Shown: positions 51,482-61,720 of the stretch, piece by piece
Position numbering within the stretch: the stretch's first letter is position 1
Layout: the number at the start of each line of letters is the position of its first letter
Assembly: GCA_026120035.1 (NCBI GenBank)
Contig: JALRME010000071.1
Location: 1 to 64,000, forward strand
DNA: 64,000 nt
Source of the DNA: Coleophoma eucalyptorum
Lineage: Eukaryota > Ascomycota > Leotiomycetes > Helotiales > Dermateaceae
Reading direction: 5' to 3'
Notes under the pieces: model-generated
What the model was told of the DNA's origin: nothing
The model's database searches: none
What the model saw: only the letters and a program-made list of their open reading frames with translations
Translations under genes and position numbers: made by a program

Positions 51482-54400
51482 ATGCAGCTCGCGCAGCCCG
51501 AGTCAGATAACTCACTGGCGACAGAGAAGATCATCGTGGCCGCGGGAGAATGGCTCGTCACCCTGTGCAGCAAGAATGATACCGAAGATCCCGCCCGTCA
51601 TCTGACGCCGCTTGAGCAGGCCAAGTTCGACGAGTTCTTCGCGCTGCACCGACGCTCCCCGGTGTTCCAGCAGTACCACGTCGAGGCGGTACGCAAGTGC
51701 TTGGCGAAGAAGTGGAAGCCAGACTACCGCCTCGCACGAGCGCTCCTGGACAAGGACGATACTCGTCTCCTCTTTGCGAGTGAGATCAATATGCTGCAGG
51801 TCGCAATCAAGGCCGCTAGGGTACAGCCAGGGCTGCTCGGCCGGTCTCCCAAGGAATCCTGCCCTGAGCTACTTCCCATGGTTGAGAACCTAATGAGCCA
51901 CGGCGCATCAGTCAACTGCCTGGATGGTGAGGGCAACTCTGCCCTTTTTTATGCCTGTATTCTAGGGTATGGGGAGCTCTTTCGCTTTCTCATTACCTCA
52001 GGTGCGCTCGTGTCGACCTTACATCGGCGGTCACGCCCTGACCAGCTCTCCCCTGAGCCAGAAGAAGAAATTGGCGAAGCTAATCTTCTTCAGATCACCC
52101 TTGATGCTCTCATCTCCCCCCAGCGAGTTGTCGACATGACTTGGGTCGGCTGGCCTCCCGGCGTGGACTATGACCGACCCCTGTGGGAGCATGACCTTGA
52201 CAACGCCTGGGGTGGTATCATACTCCATCTCTTGCAAGAAGGGCTGAGTTATGCCAAGGACGATCCTGGGCTTGTTATGATTCTGCACATTGCTTGTTAT
52301 CAAGGTGCACTGGACTTTGTCCTTGAGCTGCTGGGCTATGGCGTCGTCACCAACATCGCAGGCCCCAGGATAGTAGATGGAGGACAGGGCCGTGGCAGTA
52401 CCTTCGGGACGGCCCTACACGCTGCGGCCGCTCAATGGCAGCTTTCAGTCGTCACGCTGCTCATGGCACGCGGTGAAAGCCCATGCATGCGTCAGCCGTG
52501 CATATTCAACCGTGGGGGAAGCAACGGGGACATGACTGCCGTGGAGGTCGCGATTGCATCAGAACCATACGCGTCGGGCAGAACAAATGCACTGCTAGCC
52601 TTTTTGGAGGCCTTGTTACAGGATGCAGAGGTACTGGGAGAATCAGACCACCAGGCCATGATGGCATTTGGCGTTAGCGGAAAACATGTGGACTTCACGA
52701 GGCGCCTCCTACAATGTGGGATACAACCGCAAGGAATGCTTGATATCGGGAGCCTCGAGATGGCGCGGCTCCTCGTCTCCCACGGAGCAATTCTCAACCC
52801 AGCGGCGGTGCAGAAGACTGCCTTGAAGAGGCAGCAGCTGGACTTGCTTCGCTGGTGTGTTGGCGAATATGGCCCTAAGCTCTCTTCAGATCCAAAAAGC
52901 TGGGGTGAGATGGCTCTTCGAATACTCCAGTTGGGAAGTATGTACCTGGAAAATTTGCAGTACCTGGTCTCCGAGTATCCGGGACCGCATATTGACTCAG
53001 TGCTCAGTGCAGTGCTGCGGCTCCCAAATCAGCAACCAAAGCCTACACCAACAAATTGGTTACACATGGCTGCTCTCAACGACAACATTGCGGCCCTGCG
53101 TCTGTTGCTAAAGGCTGGTGCGGATCCGGCATGTCCAGGCCTGCCGTTTGATGTTGCAACAGCAATACGGAAAAGCAATCACTACCTCTTTCGGAACATC
53201 GATCAAAGGCTGGAGATCGTTCGGATGTTGGTATCCACGGGTTCTGAGAGTGGAGCCTGGTCTCCACCTTCCTATGTTGAACTTAGATCACGTCGGGCTG
53301 GCACTGTAGCCAAACAGAGACAATCATGGGATGCCAGAGTGAAGAAATTGGTGCGGTCTCGACAAGAGCTTCCTTATATAACCCAGAACCATTCCACATC
53401 TTTCAATTTTGACGCCACCACTAACACTCTCATATATGACCCATTGAGTAGTAAGAGTTCTTTTCGCCTACTGGAGTTACTACCCTCGAGTAGCCGGACA
53501 GCACCTCTGGCCGGCCGCCTAGTATACACCGATGTCACGTTTCAACCGGACTACGAAGCTCTGTCTTATGTCTGGGGAGACACCAACTCTAGCAGGAATA
53601 TAATCCTGGACGATCAGGCTGTTGTGATCACACCGAATCTCCACTCGGCGCTCACACACCTTCGTGACAGCAATGATGTCCGGACCCTCTGGGTGGATGC
53701 CCTTTGCATTGACCAGTGGAACCCATCGGAGCGAAACCAGCAGGTTATGATCATGGGGGATATTTACAAGTCCGCGCGTGAAGTGGTCGTTTGGCTTGGT
53801 GAAGCTGCCGACGATTCCCATATCGTGTTTGCACATCTCAAGGACGACACGAGGGAGAATGCCTTCCCCAACTACCCAACACCACCAGCACCCCAGCGCC
53901 GTGCATGGAAGGCTCTCATCTCGCGCCCTTGGTTTTTTCGCACCTGGGTCATCCAGGAAGTCGCTCTCAACAACCTCAAGGCCACCATAATGTGCGGGGA
54001 GGATTCGGCGCCCTGGTTGGACTTGAGCTCGGGTGCAGCCCGCGACATCTCTGGCGGCGCTGGCGGACTATCCAGCATATCAAGCGCCTCGGGAAACCAG
54101 CCAGATCATCCGCTTGCAGGATTCGACGTAGACCGTCACGCCTGGCGGCTGCGCCTGCTGCAAGCCGGGAGCCACCCCGTGAATGTCTTGCGATACAGCC
54201 GTGTGTGCCAGACAAGTGAGGTCAAGGACCGCATCTACGGAATACTCGGCCTATTTAAACCTGGCTTTATACCGGTGGACTATCGCTTGCCCGCGGAGCA
54301 GATATTCCGCGAGTTCACCGAGGCCGTCATCCAGCTGACTGGCGACCTGCGCGTACTGACCTGTCTCGGCGTCGGGCCGCACGCAGACTCCCTTCCGTCA

Positions 54401-55039
54401 TGGGTTCCCGACTTCATGAACAGGGCAGCCGTCGGGACCCTCCCCCAGCACAGCTGGAGTCCTCCTTACCGCCCTGGAGGCGTCGTCAGCAGCTATACCT
54501 TGCGTACGGCCGACGGGACTCAGTCCAGCGTCGCTCCTGACAATTTTCCCCAAAAGGTCCTACCGGGGCTGGCCTTCCCAGCCAGCGGCGCGCTCGCCAT
54601 TAGGGGCAAGGTTGTTGACACGATCCGCGCTCTTGGGCCAACGCTCCCGGCCGAAACAGCCTGCGCTCCGGGGACCGTTGCTTTCTCCCGCGTCATGCAT
54701 GCATGGGAGTCCCTCGCCGTGACGATGATTCCCGGATGTTGGCAGAGAGAATCCCCGCCTTCTATGTTTGCGTCTGCGCCGCCGTCCATTACGAGGGCGT
54801 TTGCGGCCACACTGGCGGCCAGCCACGGGTCAGAGCTGCACAATATCGGAGTCGGCTTCACAGAGTGGTACCGCCACTGCGGGACGGGCGTGCTCGAGGC
54901 GGCGGACCCGGCCATGTTCCTACGAGACCGTGAATTTTATCTCTGGTGGTTGGGGGGCGCCGGGAAGGAAGACAATGCTTCTGATGAGAGGGAAGCGCGT
55001 GAAGAAAGGGTGAAGGGTGGCCCCTCCACACGCTCTGCT

Positions 55040-55071
<32 letters not shown>

Positions 55072-55390
55072 TTGTTCTTCTTTCACTTCTACTTCGCACT
55101 CGAATGAACTTGGCTATGAACTCTCCCAATTTGCCGAGCAGATGGAGCTTGCATGCTACGGCCGGTGCTTCTTCACTACCGAGGGGGGCTCTATAGGGCT
55201 GGCGGGTCCAAGAGCGTGCGTTGGTGATCGTATCGCCTTCATCCCAGGTGGGGACCGCCCGTTTGTGCTACGTCCGCGGAATGATGGGACGAGATGGACT
55301 ATGGCGAATGACTGCTACTTATATGGGCTGGATCCGTACGCATTGTTTGAGGATGAAAGGCATGTGGTAGAGGAGTTTGTGATTCTTTGA
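51482..55390 (+). CDS. Ankyrin-repeat HET-domain protein (ANK-HET fusion)
   Basis: This is a single-exon gene for 1302 residues. The N-terminal half carries dispersed ankyrin-like repeats: residues about 140-180 (CLDGEGNSALFYACILGYGE), 260-345 (LHIACYQGALDFVLELLGYG, GTALHAAAAQWQLSVVTLLM) and 530-585 (WLHMAALNDNIAALRLLLKA, then VRMLVSTG). A HET domain follows at about 655-840, with YEALSYVWGD near 690, VRTLWVDALCIDQWNP near 732, SAREVVVWLGEA, and WFFRTWVIQEVAL near 820. The C-terminus has DRIYGILGLFKPG, a poly-Ser tract near 1185-1202 and a terminal RACVGDRIAFIPGG-DRPFVLRP module as in stand-alone HET proteins. HET is the cell-death effector of fungal incompatibility, and ankyrin repeats usually sense ligands. 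Here sensor precedes effector. The open frame of 3.9 kb is uninterrupted. Confidence 0.93.
55038..55086 (+). repeat. Coding TCT/TTC microsatellite (poly-Ser)
   Basis: A near-perfect run of TCT triplets within the ANK-HET gene encodes about 15 serines in a linker before the last module. Its length is likely to vary between strains. Confidence 0.85.
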
Positions 55391-55623
55391 GCCGAAGGAC
55401 TTAGTATTTAGGTATCATACTGTTGATTAAGATTAGTGAAAAAACCTTTTCAAACTCCACAAAGTTCCCAATTTGAGGGTTTTGCCATAGAAATATTTAT
55501 TTGGACAACATCCTTTAATGAGTCGCTCTAACAGGACGGTTTGGATTTATAGCTACCCTTAAGTACTATTACATAGGCTTAAGTGTTACTAGCTATTGGT
55601 ATTAAGACTGCTGTAAGGTAGTA

Positions 55624-55932
55624 TTGGCTGATCTATATACCTCTTATTTCAACTGTAATAGGCAGGTCAAAATAGTAAGGTAAAAATGTAGATGATTCTT
55701 CTAAGTGAGTGTTGTAGAGGTCGTATAAATACCCTCATGGGGTATTGATTCGACCTCCTTACGATATGTAATACTATACATGTAACTGTCTCCTTGCACA
55801 CACATGCACATGCATGTGGTATATCGATATTCCAAATATATGCGTATGCAGGTGGTATTGTGATATACCCCTACATGTGCGTCGTGTAATGATGTTGTAG
55901 TCACGTGCAGGTGATATAACGATATTCCAACA
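55624..55932 (+). repeat. Dispersed repeat family 2, full-length copy
   Basis: About 309 bases match 35614-35915 in the same orientation. They include CTCTTATTTCAACTGTAATA, CAGGTCAAAAT, CTTCTAAGTGAGTG, the TATA-like TATAAATACCC, and degenerate units (GGTATATCGATATTCCAA type) in the right half. It lies between the ANK-HET gene and the zinc-finger gene. The remainder of 55391-56292 has no gene. Confidence 0.75.
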
Positions 55933-56292
55933 GGTAGTTTCATATCGTTTTATAGTATACTATTTTCACTTCTACCTTACCTTTTATTATCTTAAAGCAC
56001 AGACCAGAGGTTTAGCAAAATCTCCTTGTTAACTTAGTAAGCTCACCGGCCTTAGAAACAATTGGAAGCTTTGTCAATGGAAATAGCAGTGACCGGTGAT
56101 GTCGGCCTGGACACCCAGGTGATATAAGACATGTTCAAGAAATGCGCTAAGCAGTATCTGCTCGCCGAATTGCTTCGCTTAACCCTTGGTGGCCTCACTG
56201 ATTGCTTCCAATACTCCCAATCCATATAATAATACAATCCCCATCCCGTGGCCTCCTTCTTCCTCTCCCTTCCATCTCATCTTATCAACCTC

Positions 56293-57224
56293 TCATCCCA
56301 GGCGTTTCTCCAACCCCCCTGCCTTCTTCCCAATACTTTTCACCCTAAAGGTCTTCTGACAATTACCTTTCCTCTCTTTGCTTGCTTGGAATTCGCTCAT
56401 TGTCCGCCCGGCACTTGCCTCCATTTTCTTTGCTACTAATAACAACATCCTTTGCTGTTTTTCGGAGATTCCAATCAGGGACGTCTCAGTCCCTTTTCGG
56501 ATCACAAGGTTGCGAGAAAGTGGCTCCATACGATTTTCCGGGGAAGTTGGATGGGCGGTGGGGTGTGAGAGGATATGGTTGATGGTTTCGGTGGAGAGTA
56601 CTGATGAGGTGGAAGGTGAGGATGACACGAAGAGAGGAAGAGGCCGAGCATGTTGCCGTCGGTAATAGTGATCTTGCCGTGATTGACGAGCATGCGAGCG
56701 GTGGCTTAGAATCTTGCCAGATTTGAGGCAGAGCTCGTCGCCTATCCTCACGGCGCTATGTCTCTCCTCCCCTTCCTCCTCTACCTCTGGTTCTGAATGT
56801 TCTTCGCTGCTCGTACTCTGTTCATCATCTTCTGAACTCGATTCTAGAGATAGGGTGTGACATTCCGAGCTCATATCGGAGACTTCTCCTTCCTCTTCAG
56901 AAGAAATTGAGGGAGAAGGACGGATTTGGGTTCGAAAGATGGTGTGTGAGATGGGTGGCAGGTTCGCTATCCGACGCTTGAGGTTGTATACACTAGGGAA
57001 AGGTCAATGGTGGGTTATGAATTTCGAAGGGGAACCCACTGCCACTCATCTCGCATGTGTACTCTCTTTATCTCTTTCCGCTCAAACTTGGCCACGCAAG
57101 TCCTACAGGTCAGTTCAACGGTTTTGGAATCCATGCTCGCTACTGCGGTAGTGCTGTTTGCCACAATGGTCGTCCCTAGCATTGTCGTGTTGGTGTCACT
57201 CGTAGCTGTTGTCACTCCTAGCAT
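56293..57224 (-). CDS. Rei1/ZNF622-like C2H2 zinc-finger protein, short paralogue
   Basis: Two exons are inferred (57040-57224 and 56293-56992) with a 47-base intron (GTGGGT donor, CTAG acceptor), giving 294 residues. Near residue 41 is LTCRTCVAKFERKEIKRVHM-RDEW, completed across the intron by His (CA|T) and VYNLKRRIANLPPIS. That is the first C2H2-like finger and following helix of the cytosolic 60S biogenesis factor Rei1. An acidic Ser/Glu-rich stretch follows, then GDELCLKSGKILSHRS and a basic C-terminus with RKGN, resembling Rei1's tail (LRLPSGKILSHRS, RKGNK). The middle zinc fingers of Rei1 are absent and length is about half, so this is a reduced paralogue rather than the essential gene. 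ATGs at 57182 and 57134 are alternative starts. The role is inferred only. Confidence 0.75.
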
Positions 57225-58100
57225 AAAACTAATTGATTGCTTGGATTAGATTCGCTCGCTGTTCAATGGGAACACTCGATAACTTATTAATTCGATTGAT
57301 TGATTGATGGACTTTCCAGTAGAAAATTGAAGTATACTTATACATATACTTCAACATGTACTTCCATACCTCAATGCATCTATCTCTCTCTGCCCCATAC
57401 AACCAACGTCATATCTAAAGCCAAGCGAGCTGTGATGCATTTCGACTCATCGTGACTCGACCCACTCAAGCCTGTGCGCCGCTTGGCATCGGCATGGTGA
57501 TGATTGGTCAATGGCTTTGCAACGGGTTTCCGCCATGGGGATCGGTCAATTCGCGAGCAGCGATGACTGAGCACGGAAATTCAATTGCGTGAGTGACTCA
57601 TAATTGTTTGCTTGCATCATTGAGAAAAGGATGAAAACCGACAACTTCGTAACTATAGACCTGCCTCAGGAGGCTCGGTTTTCCTGCTTATGACTCCTAC
57701 ATTATGACCCGAAATAATATAGCAGCCGAGTAGAGCCGCCATGCTGACTAAATACTGAAGTCTCTCCAGTAACAGTCAACATCACGTGCTAAGGCTGTTT
57801 GATGTGAATTGAGTAGGAACTCATCTAAGGGCGGTATAGCTCTTGAAATAGTAAGAGTGTTGAGAGAATTATTTGAGGATAGCTATGATCATAGGAGTGT
57901 TATCTACATACATGAACTATGATATATCTAGGTCTTTATTACTTGATCGACCAAGATGTCACACCGCGAATTAAGTGAAATAGACAACTGGCCAAAACTT
58001 TGCTTGCGTTGACGAAAGAGTCTTGTTTTGTCATTGGTGCATAGACGAGATAACGCTGGAACGAGTGAGGATTATCCACCCACCAAATTAAAGGAATAAA
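57225..58100. other. Intergenic spacer
   Basis: About 880 bases contain the zinc-finger gene promoter, a short GATT microsatellite near 57290 and no recognisable gene. The 64-residue minus-strand frame at 57380-57574 has no family features. Confidence 0.5.
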
Positions 58101-58410
58101 TCACGTGAGTAGCATGACAGACTCTACGAACGGATCATATTCTGCTGCCGAAGCAGCACTAGTTACCCAGGAATCATCGTCGTTGGAAACAGTCGCCTGG
58201 GTATTGGTGAGAGATAAGTCGCCTCGACCTCAGCACGCAAAGCAGTGTCGAAGAAGAGTTGTCTAATATGGTTGACAGTTCCGCCGGTGTAATTGCCATT
58301 TGGAAGGATTGTGGAGCTGATGTGAGTGACAACGTGCTCATGAGTGGCACGTCCGACGTAGTATTCATGTTCAGTTCTGCAGGTGTCTTGAGTATTATGC
58401 TTCCAGGTAA
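58101..58410 (-). pseudogene. Extracellular intradiol dioxygenase-like relic (C-terminus)
   Basis: The minus strand reads EYYVGRATHEHVVTHISSTI, LPNGNYTGGTVNHIRQLFFD and TALRAEVEATY. After a frameshift it continues NTQATVSNDDDSWVTSAA and AEYDPFVESVMLLT with a stop at 58101-58103. This matches the C-terminal third of secreted fungal intradiol ring-cleavage dioxygenase-like proteins (RATHIHV, GQLFFDxxLxxxVEATxPYNTNTQ, EYDPVVEYVLL). The N-terminal two thirds are missing. Confidence 0.75.
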
Positions 58411-59022
58411 TTTATACATTCAGCTTCGGGATGGTGAGGTCCTTCTTTCAGCTTGATACTTACCAGTAGCCTGGCCGCCTCGATATTTATTTTCGCTGTT
58501 CTAAAGATCTGGCTCTTATGGCATCAAACCAATTTTCTTCCGAAATAAGATTCAACGATATCGATAATATGTCATCGAATTCGCGTCAAACCCCCCGCTG
58601 GCGCAACAAGCTTGCCCCTTTGAACACATAGGCTTCCAATCGGAGAAAGGAAGCCAGTACGGGATCCAATGGTGTTTCCCACATTTTCTAGAGGCCCTTG
58701 GTTTCCATGACGGCAATCGAGTTCGAGAAATGCCTCTTGTCGATGCGTTGGCATGGGATCATATTTTTCTTGCTTTAGATCAAGCTCATAGTCTGCCTAC
58801 GGCCGAGTGGAGAACAGCATTGCTCAGCCAGTCAACCAGGTCTAGGATAACTACAGGCTAAGAAGGCGGAGCTAAATTAATCTTCAATTGAAATACATAT
58901 TCCGCCGCGAGTTCATTGTAGACCTACTGAGCGGCTTTATATCCGTACAACAATCAAGCTGAACCTTAAGACAGATACTTGACGGGCTAAATTTGGGTTG
59001 GTATAAAGATCACCCAAAGCTC

Positions 59023-59053
59023 TACTACTACTACTATTACTACTACTACTACC
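59023..59053. repeat. TAC trinucleotide microsatellite
   Basis: Near-perfect run of TAC/CTA triplets in non-coding sequence upstream of the BCS1-like gene. Confidence 0.85.
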
Positions 59054-59433
59054 ACTGGTATTTCCGCCATATGACATAACCCCACAGAACTGGCCTGTAC
59101 AGTACTAATGGCTGTGCTAAAGTCCCATGTCAGATGTCATAACTCCTGAACATTAGTATGTAAGAGGAGCCGGCCCTGAATCCAGTTTCTCCCACCGCGC
59201 CATCCTTAAACTAACGAGCGGTGACCGATCTGTTCGTATTCTACCAGCCTTTCCTGTAGTACCTGTACCCTTCTGTAAAGAACAAAAAGCTAAAGTCTAT
59301 CTTCTAGGGTACGTCTTACATCTTAGTCGGATGGCCTCAAAAGGAAGTCCTATACCCTTCCATTACGAACCTTTGAATAGGTTTTATGACTAATACCTTT
59401 TCTTAACCTTTTATTTAAATTGTCTTACTATAT

Positions 59434-59463
59434 TAATTATTATTATTATTATTGTTGTTATTG
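59434..59463. repeat. ATT trinucleotide microsatellite
   Basis: Run of ATT triplets with one GTT variant, directly to the left of repeat family 1 copy D. A second ATT run lies at about 59598-59622, to its right. Confidence 0.8.
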
Positions 59464-59471
59464 AAAGAAAG

Positions 59472-59562
59472 GGGTCATGTGATCACACGAAAGGCACCTA
59501 TATGTAAATAGACCTCCAGGCAGACATTCACCTTCTTTCTACAATGTCAATGATACCTTCAA
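59472..59562 (+). repeat. Dispersed repeat family 1, copy D
   Basis: About 91 bases are similar to copies A-C. It opens with GGTCATGTGATCACAC, followed by GCACCTATATGTAAATAG and CCAGGCAGACATTCAC. The right end is more diverged (CAATGTCAATGATACC). It lies about 440 bases upstream of the BCS1-like gene in the same orientation and is flanked on both sides by ATT microsatellites. Confidence 0.65.
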
Positions 59563-59998
59563 TCCACCCTCTCTATTGACCTTGCATCGTTGCTCGCAAT
59601 AATTATTATTATTATTATTATTCTTACTCTTAATTCTTTCTTTATTACTATAAAGGTACTAGATAGAGTTACGGCGTGTCATTAATGAACTAGTCTCTAA
59701 AGTGTCTCTGTCTATTTCTACTGGATATTCTTATACTGCCTATTGGCTCTCTTCTTGTTATATTACGCGAACCAATCTTTCTTCTTGGAATAGAATAAAT
59801 CAATAGTACTGTAGGGGGCCCAAGATTTAGGTAATCATATCACGCGGCTTATATGCATTAGCGTTAGGCAACTATGACTACTTTCAGCCTCAATGTCGTT
59901 ACGTAGAAGAAAAAAGTAGGACTCGTCCTCCTCGATATGTTAAGACTCGATATATTTTTTGGTTGCTTTAAGTGTTCCCTAGGAACAACATCACTATT

Positions 59999-61720
59999 AT
60001 GACAAAGTCATCGAACCGACTTACGGCTCTGGCCGGGACCCTGCTTCTAGGCTCGAGTGGTGGCACCTCCATCCAAAGCTTCCTCGAGGGATCCGTGCCT
60101 GGGTTCCGCTTCCTTAGACAGTTTTTCGCGACATGGCTCAGAATTGACCTCACAGCCTTAGCGACAGCACTCACAATCTTGGGAACCATGTCCGGTGCTT
60201 TGCAGGATTTGCAAGGAATCGCCCTCAAGTTGTACTGGTGGTTTACGAAACTCTTCACGTCATCCATCTCAATCGCAAGTAACGACCGCCTGAATCGAGA
60301 GATCTTGAATTGGCTCGGCAACCAGGTCTTAACGCGGCAGGGCACCAGGATTTTAACTGCCCGCACTGAGACTGTCCAGACTGATGCTTGGTATCCACGA
60401 ACGAAGGACACAGAGCGGAATGATTTAATCTTTGAGAAGAGAGTTCCCATCCAGTACCTCCCCACCTTTGGTACGACCTGGTTCATCTACGAGTATCACA
60501 TTTTTCTGGTACGGCGAATATCGACAAATACCCGCTGGAGCCAAATGAATGGTGTCCCGGACGAATATGCAGCTGCGCCGGAAGGCGATGAACCACTCGT
60601 CATCATGTGTCTTGGTCGTTCTGTGGAGCCCATCAAGAGGTTTCTAGCTACTTGTCGCGATTTCTCGGACACTCAGAGGGAGTCATTTATCACAGTGCGG
60701 GCTTCGAAGAATGATTATAGTCGGGAGTCTTGGGATACCACAACCCTAAGACCCATTCGTCCCATGGAGACGGTTCACTTTGATGAGATGACGAAAGCTG
60801 AATTGGTTGCTGATATTGCTAACTATCTAAACCCAGCTACTCGACGGTTCTACACAGCTCGTGGCATTCCGTATCGAAGAGGATACTTGCTCCATGGTCC
60901 ACCGGGGACGGGCAAGACAAGTTTGTCACTGGCCCTCGCTGGACGCTTTGGGCTTGAGCTTTACCTACTCCATATTCCTAGTGTACGGGAGGATAATCAC
61001 CTAGAGAATTTATTTGCGGCGTTACCACCTCGATGTATTGTCTTGCTTGAAGATATCGACGCGGTTGGGATCAAAGGACGCCTGCACACGGGGCACGATG
61101 CTGGCGATGATGATGATAATGAAGAAGAGAATACTGACACTGATTCGGACAACGCCTATCACTCACGCTGTACGTTATCGGGTCTCCTCAACGTTCTCGA
61201 CGGCGTGGCCTCTCAAGAAGGCCGCATCGTGTTTATGACATCTAATATGGCGCACAAACTTGATAAAGCCCTCATACGCCCTGGCCGCATCGACAAGATG
61301 ATATTTCTCGGCAATATATCCCAGAAAAGCGCCGAACTCATGTTCCTGCGCATGTACACACCCGACGAACGAGAGGCCTTGCCTTTGTCCTTCGATATAA
61401 GTTATGAAGACCTACAGAAAATCGCCTTAGAATTTAGTATGCATATCCCGGAGAACATTTTCACACCGGCACAGATACAGGGATACCTACTTAACCTAAG
61501 AAGTTTTCCTGAACAGGCTGCGGCAGGAATTGAGGTGTGGGTTAGGGAGGAGGTGAGGATAATAGAGGAAAGCCGGGTCAAAGACAGGAAGGCGATGGCA
61601 CGGAGGATAAGGAAAAGGAAGGAGCAGGCGCTCTTGAAGCTTGTTAAGCTAGATGGAGGAAATGGCAATGAGACGGCTGACGAAGATGTAGAACAAACAA
61701 TAGACGGTAAGGAAAAGTAG
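59999..61720 (+). CDS. BCS1-like AAA+ ATPase
   Basis: This is a single-exon gene for 573 residues from the ATG at 59999 (the frame reaches further upstream only through GTG). The N-terminal part has hydrophobic helices (LTALATALTILGTMSGAL) and the BCS1_N domain with PTFGTTWFIYEYHIFLVRR. The AAA module follows: Walker A GPPGTGKTS near 300, Walker B CIVLLEDIDAV near 346, an acidic insert (about 366-382, D/E-rich), sensor 1 FMTSNMAHKLDKALIRPGR and the BCS1-type C-terminus with a charged tail. Yeast Bcs1 is an inner mitochondrial membrane translocase for the Rieske protein. Filamentous fungi carry many divergent paralogues of unknown function, and this looks like one of them. Repeat copy D lies upstream. 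Confidence 0.92.
   Translation: MTKSSNRLTALAGTLLLGSSGGTSIQSFLEGSVPGFRFLRQFFATWLRIDLTALATALTILGTMSGALQDLQGIALKLYWWFTKLFTSSISIASNDRLNREILNWLGNQVLTRQGTRILTARTETVQTDAWYPRTKDTERNDLIFEKRVPIQYLPTFGTTWFIYEYHIFLVRRISTNTRWSQMNGVPDEYAAAPEGDEPLVIMCLGRSVEPIKRFLATCRDFSDTQRESFITVRASKNDYSRESWDTTTLRPIRPMETVHFDEMTKAELVADIANYLNPATRRFYTARGIPYRRGYLLHGPPGTGKTSLSLALAGRFGLELYLLHIPSVREDNHLENLFAALPPRCIVLLEDIDAVGIKGRLHTGHDAGDDDDNEEENTDTDSDNAYHSRCTLSGLLNVLDGVASQEGRIVFMTSNMAHKLDKALIRPGRIDKMIFLGNISQKSAELMFLRMYTPDEREALPLSFDISYEDLQKIALEFSMHIPENIFTPAQIQGYLLNLRSFPEQAAAGIEVWVREEVRIIEESRVKDRKAMARRIRKRKEQALLKLVKLDGGNGNETADEDVEQTIDGKEK

Noticed and set aside
59968..60486. 172-residue minus-strand frame opposite the BCS1-like gene
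   Set aside because: It is the antisense shadow of a well-supported coding exon.
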